From Chroococcidiopsis thermalis PCC 7203 (GTDB lineage Bacteria; Cyanobacteriota; Cyanobacteriia; Cyanobacteriales; Chroococcidiopsidaceae), in the NCBI RefSeq assembly GCF_000317125.1, contig NC_019695.1, forward strand, positions 4,204,336 through 4,268,335: 64,000 nt of DNA, written 5' to 3'. Below, one piece after another: positions 31,959 through 39,451 of this stretch. The notes under the pieces were generated by a model. The model did not search any database. It had not been told where the DNA came from and was given only the letters and a program-made list of their open reading frames with translations. Position 1 is the stretch's first letter. Each line of letters opens with the position of its first letter. The translations under genes were made by a program, and so were the position numbers.

Positions 31959-32717
31959 ATGGTTACAATTCAACCTAATGCTACATACGACCCTTGGGCT
32001 AAAATCTATAATGATTATTGGGGTCAAAGATACTGCCAAACAATTTTGCCAGCTTTTGAAAAGCTACTACAACAATATAATGTTCATCAAGGGGCAAACC
32101 TTCTTGATTTATGTTGTGGTACTGGACACGTAGCACAAAGTTTAAGCGAGCAAGGATATCAAGTAACAGGTCTTGATATTTCGGCAGGAATGTTGCAATA
32201 TGCGCGTGAGAATGCCCCCAGTGCAAAATTTATCCTTGATGATGCTAGATTTTTTAATTTGCCGTCTACTTTTCATGCAGTGATTTGCGCTAATGCAGGT
32301 CTTAATGAAATATTACTTCTTGAAGATTTGCAAGCAGTATTCAAAAAAGTATATGATTCACTTCTGGATAATGGAATTTTTCTGTTTGGATTAAATTTAG
32401 AAGATTTTTATAAATCTTGGCATGGTACAATTTCAGATGGTGATGTAAAAGACGATTTCGCCTGGGCTTGTTGTGATAGCTATAACCCAGAAGCAAAAAT
32501 AGGTCAATTTAAAATTACTATCTTTCAAAAAGTAGAGGAATTTTGGCAACGTTTAGATATTAATAATTCAGTAAGAGGCTATTCTCGAATAGAAGTTATT
32601 ACAGCTCTCAAAAATGTAGGATTTACAGATATTTATATCTATGGTAAAGAGGGTGATGTAGTAAAATCTGAACATAATTTTCATGTCATCTTTTTAGGAA
32701 GTAAGCAATCTAAATAG
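31959..32717 (+). CDS. Class I SAM-dependent methyltransferase
   Basis: A 252 aa protein. The SAM-binding motif I is LLDLCCGTGHVAQ (about 46-58), followed by VTGLDISAGML with the acidic ribose-binding residue, and a motif IV-like VICANAG. The length and layout fit small-molecule methyltransferases of the Methyltransf_11/25 type. It lies 47 bases after the aminotransferase, preceded by AAGGAC close to the ATG. The substrate cannot be read from sequence. N-methylation of the amine made by the aminotransferase, or O/N-methylation of a residue in the peptide, are both plausible tailoring steps. Confidence 0.82.
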   Translation: MVTIQPNATYDPWAKIYNDYWGQRYCQTILPAFEKLLQQYNVHQGANLLDLCCGTGHVAQSLSEQGYQVTGLDISAGMLQYARENAPSAKFILDDARFFNLPSTFHAVICANAGLNEILLLEDLQAVFKKVYDSLLDNGIFLFGLNLEDFYKSWHGTISDGDVKDDFAWACCDSYNPEAKIGQFKITIFQKVEEFWQRLDINNSVRGYSRIEVITALKNVGFTDIYIYGKEGDVVKSEHNFHVIFLGSKQSK

Positions 32718-32739
32718 ACAAATTTGGAGTCGATAAACA

Positions 32740-32964
32740 ATGAATAACGCCGATACAGAAAACCAAACTATTTATAAAGTTGTGGTTAATCATGAAGAAC
32801 AGTATTCTATTTGGCCTGCTGATAGAGAAAATGCTCTTGGTTGGAGAGATGCAGGTAAAAGTGGGCTGAAATCAGAATGTCTAGAATACATTAAAGAAGT
32901 ATGGACTGATATGAGACCTCTAAGTTTGCGAAAGAAAATGGAGGAGCTATCTAGCCAAAATTAA
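32740..32964 (+). CDS. MbtH-like NRPS accessory protein
   Basis: A 74 aa protein with the MbtH signature: N-x-E-x-Q-Y-S-I-W-P near residues 17-27, GWRDAG near 38, and C-terminal [16 protein letters not shown]. MbtH proteins bind A domains and are often needed for their folding or adenylation activity, so this one probably serves some of the A domains of this operon. A GGAG ribosome site precedes the ATG. It is the last gene before a hairpin and a 417-base gap, so it probably closes the biosynthetic transcription unit. Confidence 0.93.
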   Translation: MNNADTENQTIYKVVVNHEEQYSIWPADRENALGWRDAGKSGLKSECLEYIKEVWTDMRPLSLRKKMEELSSQN

Positions 32965-32990
32965 TACTTCTATAACTTTGCTATTGCTAT

Positions 32991-33017
32991 TTGTAGAGGG
33001 GTTTAACTTCTCTACAA
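32991..33017 (+). terminator. Hairpin after mbtH, possible terminator
   Basis: The arms TTGTAGAG and CTCTACAA pair perfectly around an 11-base loop, starting 26 bases after the MbtH stop. The next bases form a second small inverted repeat (AATAC/GTATT) and are AT-rich, without a clean T run. It could end or weaken transcription of the NRPS operon. Confidence 0.4.
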
Positions 33018-33381
33018 TACTTGTATTATTGAAACTTAAAATACAAGGAAAAATTTAATTTTAGTGCGAATTCAAATTGTCATGAAAACAAACAAATTAA
33101 ATCTTAACTCTTGGATAGTTTGCCCTCAACTTTACCCTATTTACTTGAATAATTTTATTTCTTTGTTGTGTGGTTCATTTTTAGTTACCGGCTTGACTGT
33201 TAGCGGTATTATTCAAGTACATCCTTAGTGGCAAAATGATTATGCCACTGCTGGGCTTGAGTGTTGTGACGATCGCTTGAATTATTGAGCAGGAATGCTG
33301 CTAGCCTACCGCGATCGCTTACTGCTGTTTTGCTGATATCTGCTGGGCGATCGCAGTCTTTAATCTTTTACTTCAAATCAA
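33018..33381. other. Intergenic gap between mbtH and the acylase gene
   Basis: Apart from the hairpin at its left edge, this AT-rich stretch holds a 48-codon open frame (33082-33228, start ATG) with a hydrophobic C-terminal half that could be one membrane segment. I do not recognise it, it has no clear ribosome site, and I do not count it as a gene. Three HIP1-type octamers (GCGATCGC or near matches) lie between 33270 and 33360. No clear promoter could be assigned. Confidence 0.4.
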
Positions 33382-35499
33382 ATGTTTTTTACGGATAAAA
33401 CTAAGCTTGATAGTCCTTTGGGCTGGCAGAAACAATTTAGAAGGCTGTTACCTTTTTTACTGAGCATCATATTTACGTTGGCAGTGAGTAGCCAGAGTAT
33501 AAGCTCTGCACCCAAAAGTACAGAAATTCTTTGGGACACCTACGGTATACCCCATATTTACGGTAGTAATGCCCAAGGAGCTTTTAAAGCCTTTGGGTGG
33601 GCGCAAACGCAAAGTCATGCTAACTTGCTGTTGCGCCTTTACGGACAAGCAAGGGGAAAGGCTGCCGAATATTGGGGAGAGGAATATATAGATTCAGACA
33701 AATGGGTACTAACGATGGGTGTACCCAAAAGAGCGATCGCTTGGTATAAAGCCCAAAACCCGGCGTTTCGGAGTTACATAGATGCCTTTGCAGATGGGAT
33801 TAATGCCTATGCCAAAGAACATCGCAATTTAATTGACGATGAAGTAGAAGTAGTGTTACCAGTCAAGCCAGAAGATGTACTCAGCCACCTGCAACGGTTA
33901 CTGCTGTTTACTTTTGTGGTCAATCAGGGGAGTGTTGCACAGGTGAGTCAGCATCAGTCTCCAGCAGCCTCTAATGGTTGGGCGATCGCACCAAAAAGGT
34001 CTGCTAGTGGCAAGGCGATGCTGTTAGCTAACCCTCACTTGCCTTGGGGAGACTTATTATGGTACGAAGCTCAAATTACTGCGCCTGGGATTGATGCTTA
34101 CGGGTCAACATTGGTTGGTATTCCCGTATTAGCGATCGCCTTCAACGATAATTTAGGTTGGACTCACACTGTCAATACTCATGATGGTTGGGATGCCTAC
34201 GAACTGAAATTGCAGAACAATGGCTATCTTTTTGATGGCAAAGTTCGCCCCTTTGAAACAGCAAGCTTTCCATTAAAGGTGAAGCAGAAAAATGGCTCGT
34301 TGCGCGAACAAATATTTACAGTCAAAAGTTCTGTTCACGGGGCTGTAGTGAGCAAGAAAGATAGCACTTTAGCACTGCGTGTTGTTGGGCAAGACAGTTC
34401 TGGTGTATTAGCCCAGTGGTGGGATATGGCTAGAGCCAAAAATCTCAACCAATTTCAGAAGGTACTACAACGGTTGCAACTTTCCATGTTTACTGTCATG
34501 TATGCCGACCGCGAAGGACATATCATGCACCTATTCAACGGTCAGGTTCCCGTGCGTCAACAAGGAGACTTTATATACTGGCAAGGTATAATCCCTGGTG
34601 ATACATCCAAAACTTTGTGGACTAAAAATCATCCTTACCAAGATTTGCCCAAAGTCATCGATCCTGCTAGTGGTTGGTTGCAAAATGCCAACGATCCACC
34701 TTGGACTACAACTTCTCCACTAGCTATCAAAGCAAACGATTATCCACCTTACATGGCTCCAAGAGGACCAATGTATTTCCGGGCGCAGAGTTCTGCTAGG
34801 ATGTTAGCTGAAGATGAAAGCATTTCGTTTGACGAAATGGTTGCTTACAAGCATTCTACCCGGATGGAATTAGCCGAAAGGATTCTCGATGAGTTGATTG
34901 GGGCTGCTCAACAGCAACAGGATGAATTAACACGCCGCGCCGCCCATGTCTTAGCAGCATGGGATCGCAAAGCTGATGCTGATAGTCGAGGTGCTGTACT
35001 GTTTAGTTTCTGGGTTGACGCTATAGACTTCGATACGGTGTTTAAGACTCCTTGGAACGAGAAATCTCCATTCAAAACACCTGACGGCTTGGCCGATCCT
35101 CAAAGTGCAGTGAAAGCGTTGGCAGATGCAGCAGCAAAAGTAGAAAAAGCTTACAAAAAGCTAGATATAGCTTGGGGTGATGTCTTTCGATTGCGGTCTG
35201 GCAATTTAGATTTACCAGCTAATGGTGGTGATGGAGATAGAGGTATTTTCCGTGTAGTGAATTACGCCCCAACAGGTGATGGACGCTTTCAAGCAGCCGG
35301 AGGTGATTCTTACGTTGCTGCTGTTGAGTTCTCTCAGCCAGTCAAAGCATTGGCTCTCATCGGTTATGGTAATTCCAGTCAACCTAATTCGCCCCATGTT
35401 AGCGATCAACTGCCACTTTTTGCTCGTCAACAATTGCGTCCGGTTTGGCGAACCCGAAAGGAGATTACAGCCCACTTAGAGGAGCGCAAAGCATTCTAA
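33382..35499 (+). CDS. Secreted penicillin acylase family Ntn hydrolase (AHL/PvdQ-type acylase)
   Basis: A 705 aa protein with a basic N-terminus and hydrophobic segment around 25-45 (LLPFLLSIIFTLAVSS), a probable signal peptide for the periplasm. The family hallmark is SNGWAI, whose Ser197 would become the N-terminal nucleophile of the beta chain after self-cleavage, giving an alpha chain of roughly 150 residues and a beta chain of about 509. ANPHLPW and the later NDNLGWTHT also fit penicillin amidase. Relatives include acyl-homoserine-lactone acylases and PvdQ, which strips the fatty acid from the pyoverdine precursor in the periplasm. Just downstream of an NRPS operon, a maturation role is attractive, but a role in quorum quenching is equally possible from sequence. 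Confidence 0.83.
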   Translation: MFFTDKTKLDSPLGWQKQFRRLLPFLLSIIFTLAVSSQSISSAPKSTEILWDTYGIPHIYGSNAQGAFKAFGWAQTQSHANLLLRLYGQARGKAAEYWGEEYIDSDKWVLTMGVPKRAIAWYKAQNPAFRSYIDAFADGINAYAKEHRNLIDDEVEVVLPVKPEDVLSHLQRLLLFTFVVNQGSVAQVSQHQSPAASNGWAIAPKRSASGKAMLLANPHLPWGDLLWYEAQITAPGIDAYGSTLVGIPVLAIAFNDNLGWTHTVNTHDGWDAYELKLQNNGYLFDGKVRPFETASFPLKVKQKNGSLREQIFTVKSSVHGAVVSKKDSTLALRVVGQDSSGVLAQWWDMARAKNLNQFQKVLQRLQLSMFTVMYADREGHIMHLFNGQVPVRQQGDFIYWQGIIPGDTSKTLWTKNHPYQDLPKVIDPASGWLQNANDPPWTTTSPLAIKANDYPPYMAPRGPMYFRAQSSARMLAEDESISFDEMVAYKHSTRMELAERILDELIGAAQQQQDELTRRAAHVLAAWDRKADADSRGAVLFSFWVDAIDFDTVFKTPWNEKSPFKTPDGLADPQSAVKALADAAAKVEKAYKKLDIAWGDVFRLRSGNLDLPANGGDGDRGIFRVVNYAPTGDGRFQAAGGDSYVAAVEFSQPVKALALIGYGNSSQPNSPHVSDQLPLFARQQLRPVWRTRKEITAHLEERKAF

Positions 35500-35582
35500 A
35501 AAAGGAGCAAAAAGCAGGATTTTAACCTAGTTCTGTTTTCCCAAATGAATGTTAACCAAAAATTATAGGTAATGTTTTCTGA

Positions 35583-35801
35583 TGCGAAACAAAGAGAATA
35601 GCAAAAGCAACTACAACGTTACCTAAAGGAATAAAAAATCCACAAATATCACCTTTACTAGGTCTGGTTCTGGGAATAATTATCCTGCTAATCAGCTTGG
35701 TGTTCAGTGTCACTCTTGGTGCAGCAGAAATACCTCTAGGCAAGATTCTGGAATCCTTTAGACCTGTCCGAAATATAAATCTGGATACAAAAAAATGGTA
35801 G
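35583..35801 (+). pseudogene. N-terminal scrap of a FecCD-family siderophore ABC permease
   Basis: A frame open from 35583 to a TAG at 35799 encodes NPQISPLLGLVLGIIILL, then SLVFSVTLGAAEIPLGKIL. That is the first membrane helix and the conserved ALGAxxIPL segment of iron-siderophore permeases (FecCD family). Similarity stops at about 35760, after ESF, where several hundred residues should follow. There is no good start codon in frame, so the beginning is damaged as well. It was probably cut by the adjacent insertion-sequence material. It suggests that iron-siderophore uptake genes once sat directly downstream of this NRPS locus. Confidence 0.6.
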
Positions 35802-35836
35802 AACGGTAAATTGAGTGTCTACCGTTGGTCTACCAT
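35795..35836 (+). repeat. Long imperfect hairpin before the IS transposase fragment
   Basis: Outer arms ATGGTAGA (35795-35802) and TCTACCAT (35829-35836), plus inner arms ACGGTA and TACCGT, pair around an 11-base loop with a 3-base bulge. It lies directly upstream of the transposase fragment ATG at 35838. It may be part of the left end of the insertion sequence or a structure that limits transposase translation. Confidence 0.6.
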
Positions 35837-35996
35837 AATGAAAAATCCACTTCATTATATTCACAAATATCCACTCCGTACCAAACAAATATTGGGAATT
35901 AGCTACGAGCAATTTCTTTTATTAGTTAAAGGGCTGCGACAAGTAATGGAACAAAAAACCGGAATAAGAAACCGGACAATTTTCTTATCTCCTCAG

Positions 35997-36043
35997 CCAT
36001 GTATATACATATATGGCTACTATGCCTTACCATGTATATACAT
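35997..36043. promoter_or_regulatory. Pair of identical palindromes CCATGTATATACAT
   Basis: The 14-mer CCATGTATATACAT occurs at 35997-36010 and again at 36030-36043, 33 bases apart (about three helical turns). Its core ATGTATATACAT is a perfect palindrome. Two spaced palindromes look like an operator for a dimeric repressor, for example a ribbon-helix-helix or XRE protein. A 16-base match to the second copy with its left flank recurs at 61741-61756, just before the ribbon-helix-helix gene of the Tn3 element. Confidence 0.5.
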
Positions 36044-36064
36044 AGACAAGAGGAGAAAAGCGGT

Positions 36065-36096
36065 AAAAACTTTATACGCTAAAAACTTTATACGCT
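36065..36096. repeat. Two perfect 16-bp tandem repeats
   Basis: AAAAACTTTATACGCT is present twice head to tail (36065-36080 and 36081-36096), immediately downstream of the - strand zinc-ribbon regulator. Function is unknown. It could be a slippage duplication. Confidence 0.7.
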
Positions 36097-36103
36097 TTAG
36101 CAC

Positions 36104-36574
36104 TCAGGTTGCAGATACAGTGCTAGTTTTGTAAGACTGCCCGCAGTATGGGCAAAATCTGAACTTGATTGACACTATGAGTTCGTTACAACTAACGCAG
36201 CGATCGCGCAGTTGCGTCCCACAAGCAAAACAAAAAAGAGAGCGTGGATTTAACCACATGAGTTCGGCTTGGGTTCCTGGTGTCCAACAGTTAGGGCAAA
36301 TTTTCAACTGCTGTACCGCTGCTACTGGCATTCCTCGACATACTGCCTCCAAATACTCTTCTGAAATCTGCAAAGCTCTCGACAATCCTGTTAGTGACTT
36401 GGAGTTGAGGCGAGTTGTCAATCCTTTCTCAATCTTGCCTACACTTTGTAAGTGAATACCCGCTTTGTGAGCTTATTCGGCTTGACTCATTCCAAGCGCA
36501 GTTCTAACTCGCCGGACGTACTCTGTCAGCTTTTCACCTTGAGCTGGTAGTTTATCAGTTTCAGAAATAAACAT
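36104..36574 (-). pseudogene. XRE-family regulator with C-terminal zinc ribbon, broken by an in-frame stop
   Basis: Read from ATG 36574 on the - strand, 156 sense codons make one continuous protein apart from a TAA at codon 34 (plus-strand 36473-36475). Before it stands EYVRRVRTALGMSQAE and after it AHKAGIHLQSVGKIEKG. Together these are a classic helix-turn-helix (MSQAE-L-AHKAGI), so one T-to-A change in a Leu codon explains the stop. The C-terminal half carries CPNCW, CFACG, CVSC and CPYCG, four CxxC-type knuckles that should bind two zinc ions. The part from about 36421 could still be made from an alternative TTG, without an intact DNA-binding domain. It diverges from the recombinase gene and may once have controlled it. 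Confidence 0.72.
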
Positions 36575-36733
36575 AAAAGTAAGTAACAAAGTCACTTATA
36601 AAAGTATATGATTAGCTAGCTCATCTGAGTTATCTTATTTTAGATAAGTGATAAAGTATGAATGTGTTTCTTGCTACTGTGGCTACATAATTTTTAGAGC
36701 GTTCGGGATTGAGCCAGAGTACAATTCGTTCGT
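36575..36733. promoter_or_regulatory. Divergent spacer with inverted repeats
   Basis: Between the broken regulator and the recombinase, TCACTTAT (36592-36599) and ATAAGTGA (36644-36651) are inverted copies of each other. TTATCT/AGATAA form a small hairpin at 36630-36647. These could be operators of the regulator. Bases 36691-36745 encode, in another frame, FLERSGLSQSTIRSFES, the missing N-terminus of the recombinase. Confidence 0.4.
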
Positions 36734-37549
36734 TTGAGTCAAAGAAAGCTTCCCTTGGTACAGCAATACGGACGATCGCCTGTTAGTTCGCTCAATCGTC
36801 AACAACTAGAGCAATACCTTAATAACTTGACTCATTTGTCCTACACGACTCACAATCGCCACTCCTCTATTATTCAATCTTTGCTTAACTTTGCCTTAGA
36901 ACAAGGCTATATTGAATCCAACCCAATCGCCCGCCTCAAACGCCGCAAGCCAGATCGTGAAAAGGGCGAACACAATAGTGATGAAGTGATTCACTATCTA
37001 AATCCACAGCAACTTAAGATTTTTTACAGTTTGTTAGAACCCAACTCCAGGCTACACACACTGGTACTCCTACTACATCGAACTGGAGCAAGAATTGCAG
37101 AAGCCTTAGCTCTAGATCTAGAACAAATAGACTTAAAAGAATACAAATTCCAAGTAGTGGGTAAAGGAAACAAGCAAAGGTGGTGCTTCTATGGTGAGGA
37201 CTTAGCTACTGTACTAGAGAAATATCTTAGACTCTATCGGCATCAAGATTCACCTGCCCTATTCACTGCTCAAAATCCCTTCACAAAAGAAGTCTCTAGG
37301 CTGTCTTACCGTACTGCTTATGAAGATTGGAGCCGAACCACGCAGCAGAGATTAGAGCTAAAAGGCTGCCGTCTACACGATTTGAGGCATACGTTTGCCA
37401 CCGAACGGGTGGGGCTGATGGGGATTGAAGAATTGAGAGCGCTGATGGGGCATACTAACATCCAGACGACATTACGCTATCAAAAAGTTACATCAAGTCG
37501 TGCAGAAGAAGTAGCCAAGAAAGCGTTAAAGGCTTTACTAAAAAGCTAA
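36734..37549 (+). CDS. Tyrosine recombinase / phage-type integrase, N-terminus disrupted
   Basis: The protein has 271 aa from a TTG. The catalytic core is complete: TGARIAEAL with the first Arg, VGKGNKQRW with the Lys, HDLRHTFA (HxxR), GHTNIQTTLRY with the late His and the nucleophile Tyr. The N-terminal SAM-like DNA-binding domain (LNRQQLEQYLNNLTHLSYTTHN) is shortened. The expected beginning, FLERSGLSQSTIRSFES, is present at 36691-36745 in a different frame, so a frameshift has occurred and the TTG start is only what remains. It may be inactive or reduced. Its role would be site-specific integration or excision of a mobile element. No attachment site could be identified. Confidence 0.75.
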   Translation: MSQRKLPLVQQYGRSPVSSLNRQQLEQYLNNLTHLSYTTHNRHSSIIQSLLNFALEQGYIESNPIARLKRRKPDREKGEHNSDEVIHYLNPQQLKIFYSLLEPNSRLHTLVLLLHRTGARIAEALALDLEQIDLKEYKFQVVGKGNKQRWCFYGEDLATVLEKYLRLYRHQDSPALFTAQNPFTKEVSRLSYRTAYEDWSRTTQQRLELKGCRLHDLRHTFATERVGLMGIEELRALMGHTNIQTTLRYQKVTSSRAEEVAKKALKALLKS

Positions 37550-37698
37550 ATTTTATCAAATAGTTTTATTTAAAATAAATTTTATAAAATAAACTTATCT
37601 ACAAATATTTTTGCGTTTGCAGAGTATTGACCGTACTCTGTCTATACAAATTGAGACTACCTACTAGGATCGGAAGTCTATCCCCAACAGAAAAGTTT

Positions 37699-37717
37699 TG
37701 TAACAATTTGTAACAAT
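37699..37717. promoter_or_regulatory. Direct repeat TGTAACAAT upstream of the sigma-factor gene
   Basis: Two copies of TGTAACAAT (37699-37707 and 37709-37717) lie 10 bases apart, one helical turn, about 75 bases before the sigma-factor ATG. Tandem sites with this spacing often bind an activator or repressor. The 240-base gap around them is otherwise AT-rich with no other recognisable feature. Confidence 0.3.
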
Positions 37718-37789
37718 GCGTGTAAAAGTAGCGCTGGTATCTCAGAGATAGGGATAAGTAATTTACTTTGGCGATATTCGCAGCTTGAA

Positions 37790-38437
37790 ATGACCAACGA
37801 TTCGCGACAAGCGCTGGATGCACAACTCAAAGAACTAATACTGCTTGCCCAGCAACACTCACACGCGACTAAGGGGCGGCGGACAGCCTTAAGTCAGCTC
37901 GTCAACGCTATCTGGCAATCGGGTAAACTTTGTCGTCCCTACAAAGGTCGATTTCAACTAGCTTACGAAGATATTTATGAAGAAGCAGTACAAAATCTCT
38001 TCTTTTATCTTTGTCGGGATGACAATATTCATAACTATAATCCAGAGCGTGGCGAAGTTATGGCTTGGGTAAATATGCTACTAACCAAACGTTTTTTTCC
38101 CGAAGCTATTCCGAAAAATATTGGCAAACCGAACGAAATCAATCTCGAAAGCTCTCATCTGGAGAATTTATCGTCATCTGAGTCTGTATCACTATTCGAG
38201 CAAGTCAGACAATACATAGAATCCGATCCAGACAGAATTTTTACCAGAAAACATATAAAAGAGCGCCCTGAAGCAAATTTTCAAGCAATAGCTAGAAGAA
38301 GGTATTCAGGAGTTTCTTGGCAAGATATATCGACAGAGTGGGGAATTGGAATTACAAGATTACATAACTTTTACCGCCGCTGCCTGAAAAAATTTGCTCC
38401 TCAAATCCGAGAGAATATACAAACTACAAATTGCTAA
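37790..38437 (+). CDS. Sigma-70-family (ECF-like) RNA polymerase sigma factor
   Basis: A 215 aa protein. The middle (YEDIYEEAVQNLFFYLCRD, then NYNPERGEVMAWVNMLLTKRFF) looks like sigma region 2. The C-terminal part (FQAIARRRYSGVSWQDISTEWGIGITRLHNFYRRCLKKFAP) looks like a region 4 helix-turn-helix. This divergent type is common in large cyanobacterial genomes next to DUF1822 and CHASE2/CHAT genes. It is followed 18 bases later by the DUF1822 gene, so sigma factor and effectors probably form one unit: it may direct transcription of this operon and of the exoprotein genes beyond. No anti-sigma factor is recognised nearby. The DUF1822 or CHASE2 protein could play that part. Confidence 0.72.
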   Translation: MTNDSRQALDAQLKELILLAQQHSHATKGRRTALSQLVNAIWQSGKLCRPYKGRFQLAYEDIYEEAVQNLFFYLCRDDNIHNYNPERGEVMAWVNMLLTKRFFPEAIPKNIGKPNEINLESSHLENLSSSESVSLFEQVRQYIESDPDRIFTRKHIKERPEANFQAIARRRYSGVSWQDISTEWGIGITRLHNFYRRCLKKFAPQIRENIQTTNC

Positions 38438-38455
38438 TCAAGTAGACAAAAAATT

Positions 38456-39412
38456 ATGAATGCCATGAGAGTTCTTTCCACCTTCACAGCACCTATATCT
38501 CCAAAAGAGCGAGAGCGAGCCGAACAGTTCTCCAGACAGCAAGCTACACCCGAGAAAGGCGAACAAGTTCGTCTCAACACCTTGGCTGTATCTTTTGTAA
38601 ATTTCTATCTAGAATGCATGGGATTTGAAACTCTCTTGGAGAACAGCGACAGTTGGAATCCCGTGCAACAGACGCTGACGGATACAGCCGCTCTGCGCTT
38701 GAAAAATTTGGGAGATTTAGAATGCCGTCCGGTATTAGCAAATACGCAATTTATTTACATACCACCTGAAGTCCAGTCAAGCCGAATTGGTTATGTCATC
38801 GTGCAAATTCATGAATCATTTCGAGAAGCAACAATATTAGGGTTTGTTAAGCAGGTATCGACCGAATCACTATCAATCGTTCAACTGCAACCTCTAGAGA
38901 AATTGCTAGAGTACTTAGAAGACCTTTCTCAAGCTCGACAAGCTAAACTATCTAGTCGATCGCCTGCTGTCAGTAAAAATCGCATTAATTTGAAACAATG
39001 GTTGGACAATATTTTTGAGGCGGGTTGGCAGGAAATTTCAACTGTTTTAGAGCTTCAAATAGCCGAGCCAGCTTGGAGGAATGCCAGAAATGCAAGTGCG
39101 AGTAGGGGCAAGAAGATCGACTTAGGCAAACAGACGATCTCTCAATCGGTGGTTCTAGTCGTTGCCGTCAATCCAGAAAACTCGCGAGAGATGGACATTT
39201 TTGTAGAAGTGCATCCGACAAGCGGACAGACTTATCTACCGTCAAATCTTCAGGTGTCGGTGCTGGATTTTGCAGGAGTGGCTGTGATGGAAGCCTCTTC
39301 TAGGAATACAAATAAGAATATTCAATTGCAGTTTGGTGCTGAATCGGGAGAATATTTTAGCGTTAAGCTAGCTTTGGGAGAGGCGATCGCGATCGAGGAT
39401 TTTATCATTTAA
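38456..39412 (+). CDS. DUF1822 family protein
   Basis: A 318 aa protein without signal peptide or membrane segments. The N-terminal half (RLNTLAVSFVNFYLECMGFETLLENSDSWNP) and IPPEVQSSRIGYVIVQI are what I recognise as DUF1822, a cyanobacterial family of unknown function. The C-terminal half contains KQWLDNIFEAGWQEISTVLE and beta-rich segments (QSVVLVVAVNPE). It lies between the sigma-factor gene (18 bases) and the CHAT-CHASE2 gene (39 bases), an arrangement seen repeatedly in cyanobacteria, so a functional link to CHAT proteolysis or sigma control is likely. The biochemical role is unknown. Confidence 0.75.
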   Translation: MNAMRVLSTFTAPISPKERERAEQFSRQQATPEKGEQVRLNTLAVSFVNFYLECMGFETLLENSDSWNPVQQTLTDTAALRLKNLGDLECRPVLANTQFIYIPPEVQSSRIGYVIVQIHESFREATILGFVKQVSTESLSIVQLQPLEKLLEYLEDLSQARQAKLSSRSPAVSKNRINLKQWLDNIFEAGWQEISTVLELQIAEPAWRNARNASASRGKKIDLGKQTISQSVVLVVAVNPENSREMDIFVEVHPTSGQTYLPSNLQVSVLDFAGVAVMEASSRNTNKNIQLQFGAESGEYFSVKLALGEAIAIEDFII

Positions 39413-39451
39413 ACATGAGAAGCATAGCAAGCTGACAAAGGCACGTAGGCA

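Larger units (their letters stand above)
35838..36134 (+). pseudogene. Truncated IS transposase (N-terminal fragment of a DDE/IS5-like element)
   Basis: From the ATG at 35838 the product begins KNPLHYIHKYPLRTKQILGI, then SYEQFLLL, which I recognise as the N-terminus of cyanobacterial IS5-like DDE transposases carrying a helix-turn-helix start. Similarity is lost after about 40 residues. The rest up to 36134 is compositionally odd (PCIYIYGYYALPCIYI, translated from the repeated palindromes) and the DDE core is absent. The element has therefore been deleted or overwritten. It abuts the FecCD scrap and is the likely cause of that truncation. An in-frame start at 35811 is less likely, since it lies within the hairpin. 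Confidence 0.55.

Noticed and set aside
33082-33228. Small 48-codon frame with a hydrophobic half between mbtH and the acylase gene
   Set aside because: No ribosome site and no similarity that I recognise. It is mentioned only within the gap description.
36165-36455. A 96-codon frame on the + strand opposite the zinc-ribbon regulator
   Set aside because: The - strand carries CxxC zinc knuckles and a helix-turn-helix that continue across the frame. The + strand product has no recognisable content.
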